Source of the DNA: Ochromonadaceae sp. CCMP2298
Taxonomy: Eukaryota > Sar > Synurophyceae > Ochromonadales > Ochromonadaceae
Direction of reading: 5' to 3'
DNA: 12,205 nt
Assembly (NCBI GenBank): GCA_026770595.1
Contig: MU634439.1
Coordinates: 1-12,205, forward strand
In this document: positions 6,313-12,205 of the stretch, piece by piece
How the letters are laid out: every line of letters starts with the position of its first letter
Numbering within the stretch: position 1 is the first letter of the stretch
Translations under genes and position numbers: made by a program
The notes under the pieces: model-generated
Seen by the model: only the letters and a program-made list of their open reading frames with translations
What the model was told of the DNA's origin: nothing
Database searches by the model: none

Positions 6313-7749
6313 ATGTTCATCGCGCTACTCATACTCCTGAGTACTATCAGCTTATGTTCGTCATACCGTCCTGTCACCTTTTCTGGCCAAAGGGGGGCGC
6401 CAATCCTAATACTGCGTGCCACCGATGGGCAGAAGGATCCAGTTGAGCAGAAGCATGCACTGCCCTTTTTGAAGAACATAAACCCAGTCGCCCTGTTGCC
6501 TATCCCACTGCTACTTCTGGGGGGCTTGGGGTTAGAGCAGGCCAATGCGGACTTCTTGTCTGACTCGGAGAACTATCTGACAAGGGAGATCCTGTCCGCA
6601 GAGCTGTCCCTCGCCGAGGACGCCTCGCTGGTCGCCTCCTACTGGAGGTACTTCATCTCGGGAGCTATCAGCGCCTCCTTCGCGCACTTCGTGACCGTGC
6701 CTTTTGACGTTGTGAAGACGCGCATCCAGATTGACGACTCGCTGCGTAAACTGGGACCTCTGGGCGTGGCCAAGAGCATCATCGAGAACGAAGGCGCGGG
6801 GGCGCTGCTCACCGGTGTTATTCCCACAGTCACTGGCTACTTCGTGCAGGGCAGCTTCAAATATGGGTTTTATGAGTGTTTCAAGCCCATCGTGAGGACC
6901 TTTTTCGAGGGACAGCAGCTGGAAGTGGAGAATGTGTTTATTCTGATGGTGGCCGCGGCGATGGCGGAGATCATCGCTTCGAGCTTCCTCACGCCCTTCG
7001 AGGCTGCCCGCATTCGCCTAGTGGCTGACACATCATTCGCCAGCGGGGTGGTGGACTGCGTGCAGAAGATCGTATCGCAAGAGGGGGTGGGGAACCTGTT
7101 CCTGGGACTGCCCGCCATCCTGTTCAAAAACGTGCCCTACACAGTCATGCAGCTGTCCATCTTCGAGCTGGGCACGACGCAGATATACAGCATGCTGTCG
7201 GACAGTGGTGAGTTTCTATGTCCTCAGTGCACAGTGCGGAGATTTCTCCACCGCCCTATCCGCCTGTACGCCCTTCCCGACATCCCGTAATAGCTTTGTC
7301 CCACTCTTTTGCCCCTTATCCCCTATCCCCCAGGCTTAACCTCAGCCGAGGCGCTACAGTACAGATTCGGCGTGACCTTCACCGCCGCGCTGGCTGCAGC
7401 CGTCGTGTCTAGCCTGGCATCTCAGCCCGGAGACACGTTGCTGTCCACTGTGAACAAGAACTGCCGCGGCAATAGCTGCCCCATAGACATAGACGTAGAG
7501 GTACAGGAGGTAGAGGAGAAGAAATTCATGGGACTTTTCACCTTTAGCTCCGCCGTTGCTGTGGCCAGGCCAGAGGGCCCTAACGCACTGGTGGTGCTGA
7601 AGGAGGCTTTCGAGGAGGTGGGCGTGGAGGGGCTGTTCAGAGGTACGCAGGCGAGGCTGGTGCATGTGTGCGTCATAGTGGTGCTGCAGCTGCTGCTCTA
7701 CGACACCATCAAGGGCTGGTGCGACATCCCCGTGACCGGCTTCCACTAA
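6313..7749 (+). CDS. Mitochondrial-carrier-family protein, phosphate-carrier type, with N-terminal signal-like presequence
   Basis: The exons are 6313-7207 and 7334-7749 (436 residues). The intron, 7208-7333, starts GTGAGT, ends CAG and lies in phase 1, splitting a Gly codon. Three carrier repeats are seen. Repeat 1 has PFDVVKTR (130-137). Repeat 2 has PFEAARIR (228-235). Repeat 3 has SQPGDTLLSTVNK (328-340), which lacks the basic residue, as in SLC25A3 phosphate carriers (SHPADSVVSVLNK-like). Other PiC-like blocks are QGSFKYGFYECFKP (179-192) and LPAILFKNVPYTVMQ (266-280). Family members move phosphate with protons across an inner membrane. An extra segment of about 30-35 residues (341-375) follows the third motif. 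The first 17 residues are a hydrophobic signal ending CSS|YRP, and a second hydrophobic stretch (59-73) ends near ANA|DF. Such signals are atypical for mitochondrial PiC and suggest a plastid or endomembrane route. The substrate is inferred from family resemblance. The start at 6313 is the first in-frame ATG. Confidence 0.86.
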
Positions 7750-8015
7750 GCTGTGCCCCCTGCGGCTTCTGCAATTTCTGACATCGCGGCGCCTGCGCCA
7801 CTTGCCTCTCACCCTGTACGGTTATCATTGTGCAATTTTGACCAGTTGTAGTACACCTGTACAAAATACATATTTCATCAGCCTTTCGTATTTTGAACAT
7901 TTAACGGTTTTAATAGCATTTCGAGCTGCAGCTATGACACTTTTATACAAACCACCACCACCACCTGCGCACAGGACCAGGAATTGTCTATGATAATATG
8001 TCTCAGTTTTTATTT
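7750..8015. other. Convergent intergenic region between the carrier and the Ca2+/Mn2+ pump
   Basis: This 266-bp spacer contains the 3' ends of both convergent genes. A small inverted repeat, GTACACCTGTAC (7851-7862), sits near the middle, in AT-richer sequence. No ORF, RNA gene or clear poly(A) signal AATAAA is seen on either strand. Confidence 0.5.
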
Positions 8016-11000
8016 TTACACCATAAGGGCACCATCTTGCTTCCGATCGCGTTTGCTTTTTTGAATAAGCGCGATTTCAGTGAAGATAGAGGGGAAGAAG
8101 CGCTTGCGCACTGTGTCGAGTACGAGCATGGTGGAGGAGAGGGTCACCACGAAGGTTATGTCTACTGCGGACAGGGGCACTGTGCGGAAGACCTTCTGCA
8201 GGGGCGGGAAGTAGACAACCAGGTACTGCCCCACCAGGCTGAAAGACAGGGCGAGCAGGAAGGCCTTATTTGTCAGAAATCCTGACTCGTAGAAGGGGCG
8301 GGAGTTGTGTCTGCAGACCAGGGCGTTGAACATATCGAACATGACGAAGGTGGTGAAGGTCATGGTGAGGTCTCGGGAGGATATTTCTCCGTCCTCCATT
8401 TCGTGCACGAACACGTACATCGTGCCTGGGGGGAGGGGAGAGATGCAGGAGGTTAGAGGGGTAGGGGGGTAAGTGGTTGCAGAGGGTAGAGTAAGGGGGT
8501 ACAGAGGGTTGAGTGGGTAAGGTAGATGTGGAAGGTGAAGGGCGTACCTAGCAGAATGAGCAGGCCGGAGGTGAATACGCGGTACAGCAGCGGGCGTGTT
8601 ATTATGTCCTCGCTGCGGCGCCGCGGGGGGCGCTGCATCACAGATGGGTCCACCAGCTCCACGCCTGCGTGTACGTGTGGGGGGTGGGGGGGCAGAGAGG
8701 AGTCGTGATTCGTGACAAGGGTAAAGGAGTGAATGAGCGTGTTGATAAATGCAGGTGAACATGGAGACGATGGGGGGAACAGCGCGTCGGCCTGTTTTCA
8801 CACTCCTACTTTTCCTACTCACCTAAACTCTGCGCTAGCGGCCCATCCATTATGATGTTGATCCACAGGATCTGCATGGGGTTGAGCGGGTTGGGCCGGC
8901 CTACCAGATTATTCAACGCCACGAGACTCAGCGCTGCCACCGAGGTGCTCAGCTGGAAAGTCAGGAAGTTCTTGACATTATAGAAGATCGACTTGCCCTC
9001 CTCGATGGCGGCTACGATCGTGGAGAAGTCATCGTCCACAATGATCATCGCTGCGGCCTCTTTGGCCACGTCTGTCCCGGAGCCGACGGCCACACCGATG
9101 TCGGCTGCCTTCAATGCAGGTGCATCGTTTACTCCGTCGCCAGTCATCGCCACCACGAACCCCCTGGACTGCAGCGCGCGCACGATGCACAGCTTATGGC
9201 GCGGCGAGGTGCGGTAGCAGACAGTCACGTTCTCAATCACAGATGCGAGGCTCTCCTCACCCTGCCTGGAGAGCTCCTCGATCTCTGCGCCGGAGAGCAC
9301 AGCCCTCTCCTCCGAGGGGTCGTGCAGGCCCAGGCGCGTTGCGATGTTGACAGCAGTTGCCTCCGCGTCCCCCGTTATCATCATGACCTTCGCGCCTGAG
9401 TTTATGATGCGATTAACCGCCTCCACCACGCCCTCGCGCAGGGGGTCCATGAGCCCCACCACGCCGCAAAAAATCAGGCCCCCCTCGCCCCCCTCCGAGC
9501 ACGCCACCGCCAGCACGCGCAGGCCTGTGCTGCTCATCTCCAGCGTGCGCCTCTGCACGCGCTCACGCACAGGGCCAGACATCACAACGCACTCGCCCCG
9601 CTGATCCAGGAAGGACGCGCAGAGGGGCAATACTGCCTCCAAAGCCCCTTTCATGAAACGCACCCTTGGTTGCCCCACATCCCCCGTGTACACTACCTCC
9701 ATAAACTTTGTCTCCGAGCTGAAAGCCAGCTCCTCCAGGCGAGGCAGCTGCGCACGGCGGTCGGGGATGCCGAACTGCTGCGCGGCGTAGAGCAGCGCGG
9801 CCTCTGTGGGCTGCCCGATCATCTCTGTATCAGCGATAATGGCATTGTTGCACATGCTGACGGCGTCAAACAGCTTGAACAGACACGGGACTGTCGCCGC
9901 AGCCACCGGAAAGCCGTTGAACATGACGTCACTGGCCTTGGGCTCGCCGACCCCCGCAGCCACGCGGGAGCGCGGCGGGACGGTGACTGGCTCGTCCATC
10001 GCGGGGCAGTACACAGACACTACGGTCATTTTATTCTGCGTGAGGGTGCCGGTCTTATCCGTGCAGATGTAGTTCGCACACCCCAATGCCTCCACCGCAG
10101 GCAGCTTCTTCACGATCGCGTTCTTCTTCGCCATGCGCATAACGCCCAAAGCTAGCGTGACTGTGACGCAGATGGGCAGTCCCTCGGGAATAGCTGCCAC
10201 CGCTAGAGAGACTCCTATGTTGAACATGGACATAAAAGACTTCCCCTGCATCACGCCGATAATGCCGATGCACACGATAATGCCCAGAGAGAAGACGCTC
10301 AGTTTCTTGCCCAATTCGTCCATCTTTATCTGCAGCGGAGAGCGGCGGCTCTCGATACCCTTCATCTCCTGGAAAGTCTTTCCGAACTCCGTCTCCACAC
10401 CCGTGCCCACCACCACCGCCGTGCCGTGCCCCGCGCACACCAGTGTGCTCATAAAAAGAATATTCGATATGTCGCTGATGTCCGTGTCGTCGCCTATATC
10501 GGGCAGGGGGTCGGAGTTTTTCTCCTTTGGGTCCGTCTCTCCCGTCAGACAGGACTCGTCCAGACACAGGGAGGAGCACTGCAGCACCCTCGCATCCGCA
10601 GGCACCCTGTCCCCGCTGCTCAACACGATAACATCCCCTGGCACCAACTCCTCCGCCAGGATGTTCTTCGTAATACCGCCGCGCATGACGTTGCACCTTG
10701 GGGGCACGAGCGTGTTCAGCGCGGCGAGCGACTGCTCCGACTTGTACTCCTGGTAGAAGGCAACGGAGCCCACGATCATCACTGCCGCTGCGATGGACAT
10801 AGCGTCCTCGTACTGACCCACGATGATGCTCAGCGCAGCGGAGCCGAGCAGGAGCATGATGAGCGGGTCCTTGAACTGGCCGATGAAGCGCATAACAATA
10901 TGCTCCTGAGAAGATTCAAACACGGTAAACACGATATAAGGCAGGGAACAAATGACATTAGCCCAGCACGAGCGGAAAGGACAACGGTGCGGTGCTAACA

Positions 11001-11469
11001 CACCTCTTCTTCCTCTTCAAGCTTGTTTAGACCGTGCGCGCGCCGAAGCGAAGCCACCTGCACGAGCGCAGACGAGAAAAAGGAAATGTTGGATCAGTAA
11101 CTGCCAGATGAGATTCTGCGAGGGATCGCTACACACACAGCAAGCACCGCGGAACACTGCTGGCCACACTGCTGGCATCGATTTTAAAAAGCGGGATGCT
11201 CGCTGCATATTAAGAAATAGAAGAGAAGGGGGCAGTCTTACCTGACCGACGCCGATGCCTGCGTTGAAGTCGCTGTGCAGCGTCTCCACGACTTGCTCGT
11301 TGGTGTCTTTCGCAAACTTCCGCATCTCGCTGCGGGAGATTTGTGGCCCGTTGCGAGCGATCCAATAGGTCCGAGGTCTGATGCCTGAGCGCAGTAGTCG
11401 CCCCACACCAACACTACCGGTATAATGCCAATCCTCTCTGAGAAGAGCTGCTGCTCCTGCCATCTCCAT
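8016..11469 (-). CDS. PMR1: P-type Ca2+/Mn2+-transporting ATPase, secretory-pathway (SPCA/PMR1) type, five exons
   Basis: Exons on the minus strand are 11469-11242, 11057-11004, 10905-8823, 8664-8548 and 8425-8016, giving 963 residues. All introns are GT-AG (donors GTAAGA, GTGTGT, GTGAGT, GTACGC). The second exon is only 18 codons and supplies the RRAHGLNKLEEE block expected before the first membrane segment. The pump moves Ca2+ and Mn2+ into the Golgi lumen. Landmarks are TGE (215-217), PEGLP in M4 (334-338), DKTGT with phospho-Asp 377, KGA (513-515), MITGD (603-607), TGDGVND (682-688) and NIIMDGPLAQ in M6 (777-786). The M4 Glu (335) and M6 Asn 777 and Asp 781 fit the single ion site. Val 341 and Gln 786 match the residues tied to Mn2+ selectivity in yeast Pmr1. 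The C-terminal exons carry TMTFTTFVMFDMFNAL and VVYFPPLQKVF, typical of SPCA. Translation may instead start at Met49, which begins the conserved MRKFAKDT segment. SERCA is less likely given the length and motifs. Confidence 0.93.
8440..8530. repeat. GGGTA-rich degenerate repeat in pump intron 4
   Basis: On the plus strand the motif GGGTAAG/GGGTAGA/GGGTACAGA recurs with irregular spacing inside the 122-nt fourth intron (8547-8426) of the pump gene. On the gene's own strand the stretch is C/T-rich and merges with the polypyrimidine tract in front of the acceptor. It resembles the GGGTAGT minisatellite at 5534-5755 but is much less regular. Confidence 0.6.
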
Positions 11470-11704
11470 GAAGAGAAAGCTCGGCAGTTCATTTTTTTGG
11501 AGCAGATAAAAAAAACCAGGAAATAATTGGGCAAAAGTGGTTTATTGTATTTGTTCCCTCGGTCGGGACAGGGTTTTCTTTTTTCAAAGACCTGTTTTTG
11601 GCAGAAGGGGCAGGTTTAAGTACTGTATAGCGGGGTTTTGGTTTTTTTTACCACAAGATCCGGTAAATAAACCTTTTTGAAGGAGTTTAACCTTTCTTCC
11701 CGTA

Positions 11705-11732
11705 GGTTTAACCCTCCCACAGTGGTTAAACC
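11705..11732. repeat. 9-bp inverted repeat of the GGTTTAACC motif
   Basis: GGTTTAACC (11705-11713) is matched by its exact reverse complement GGTTAAACC (11724-11732) with a 10-bp spacer. A third copy, GTTTAACC, lies at 11685-11692 and a partial TTAACC at 11748-11753. The group sits 216-284 bases upstream of the pump start codon, so a transcription-factor site cluster is possible, but this is inference. Confidence 0.6.
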
Positions 11733-11931
11733 CATCTTGCAGCCATATTAACCAGGTTGAAAGGCGTCGAAGATACTTTTGGGGGGGAAGCGAGGAGCTG
11801 TGCCCGGACCCGGAATGGAAGTATTACGGGGGCGGATAGTAGATGATTAATCTGGTTACAGAGAAGGAACTACGGTGCTGTGAGTGTGTGCAGCAGTCCA
11901 GAAGGGACATGTGCGCGGAACAGGAACAGCC

Positions 11932-11976
11932 ACTATATCTAGGGAACCTGGGAACTATTATCTAGGGACCCAGGGA
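11932..11976 (+). repeat. Imperfect 22/23-bp tandem duplication
   Basis: Two adjacent copies share the core ATCTAGGGA and an ending of CAGGGA or CTGGGA (11932-11953 and 11954-11976). They differ by one inserted base and two substitutions. Confidence 0.7.
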
Positions 11977-12003
11977 ATGTAGTATATAGCAAAACAGACA
12001 AAT

Positions 12004-12022
12004 AGTACGTACGTTACGTACT
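12004..12022. repeat. Inverted repeat AGTACGTA/TACGTACT
   Basis: Perfect 8-bp arms (12004-12011 and 12015-12022) are separated by CGT. The stretch is built from TACGT units, so it could be a protein-binding palindrome or chance from a simple repeat. Confidence 0.7.
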
Positions 12023-12049
12023 GTTGGTCACACTGCCCCCCTCCTCTCC

Positions 12050-12075
12050 AAGAGTATGGAACGATCTATACTCTT
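12050..12075. repeat. Inverted repeat AAGAGTAT/ATACTCTT
   Basis: Perfect 8-bp arms (12050-12057 and 12068-12075) with a 10-base loop. A weaker GTCAG/CTGAC pair (12089-12093 and 12101-12105) lies just downstream. A hairpin is possible in either strand or transcript; no function is known. Confidence 0.65.
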
Positions 12076-12205
12076 AACGAATGGTACTGTCAGACTCTTA
12101 CTGACTAAAACTCCAAAAACCCGCGAAGGAAAAATGGGAGAGATACATCATGTAGACCATCGTTTAATCCTGATAACATCGCTTATTGATCAGCGATTTC
12201 ATTTT

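Larger units (their letters stand above)
11470..12205. other. Non-coding region upstream of the Ca2+/Mn2+ pump
   Basis: No convincing gene is seen. The part nearest the pump start holds a CCAAT box on the minus strand (ATTGG at 11526-11530, about 57 bases before the start codon). Several GTTTAACC-type motifs lie between 11617 and 11753. From about 11930 to 12197 there are a short imperfect tandem duplication and several small inverted repeats, described separately. On the plus strand an ATG at 12134 opens a frame that runs to the window edge (24 codons), which is too short to call. Confidence 0.5.

Noticed and set aside
7851-7862. GTACACCTGTAC as a terminator hairpin
   Set aside because: The arms are only 5 bp and there is no T-run; in a eukaryotic convergent spacer this is most likely chance.
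10055-10696. Minus-strand 213-codon frame and plus-strand frames overlapping the pump
   Set aside because: These are other-frame shadows of the P-type ATPase, whose motifs are continuous in the chosen frame.
1-12205. Prokaryotic-type systems: CRISPR array, toxin-antitoxin pair, phage or insertion sequence
   Set aside because: No spaced identical repeats of CRISPR type, no transposase or integrase-like protein, and the intron-containing genes show this is eukaryotic nuclear DNA.

Overview
This is a stretch of nuclear DNA from a eukaryote, most likely a photosynthetic alga with a complex, red-derived plastid such as an ochrophyte or relative. Three genes are interrupted by short introns (about 98-256 nt) that begin GT and end AG and join conserved protein blocks in frame. 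There are no bacterial operons or ribosome-binding sites. Ycf23, a protein known from cyanobacteria and red-type plastid genomes, is encoded here with introns and a hydrophobic N-terminal signal. A phosphate-carrier-like membrane protein also has an N-terminal signal-like presequence. Coding regions look GC-rich; spacers and introns are full of short tandem repeats. The species cannot be named from sequence alone.

Layout: (1) 254-1586 (+), a three-exon Ycf23/DUF561 gene with a 16-unit heptamer tract in intron 1 and a perfect 14-unit CCTCTG hexamer in intron 2. (2) 1942-4443 (+), a single-exon 833-residue helical-repeat protein that resembles the ribosome-biogenesis factor Rix1/PELP1. (3) 4742-5527 (+), a 261-residue histidine-phosphatase (phosphoglycerate-mutase-like) protein. 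(4) 5528-6312, a long spacer with a degenerate GGGTAGT minisatellite, a 13-bp tandem repeat and a pyrimidine-rich leader. (5) 6313-7749 (+), a two-exon mitochondrial-carrier-family protein of the phosphate-carrier type. (6) 8016-11469 (-), a five-exon P-type Ca2+/Mn2+ pump of the secretory-pathway (SPCA/PMR1) type, convergent with the carrier gene. (7) 11470-12205, a non-coding region upstream of the pump with several inverted repeats.

The genes do not form a pathway; they look like ordinary independent housekeeping genes packed closely. Two may act in or around the plastid (Ycf23 and the carrier), one in the nucleolus (Rix1/PELP1-like), and one in the Golgi or secretory membranes (the pump). 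I see no mobile element, CRISPR array, RNA gene or defence system. The most unusual material is the recurring 7-, 9- and 13-bp tandem repeats in introns and just after stop codons, the signal-bearing phosphate-carrier-like protein, and the clusters of small inverted repeats at the right edge.
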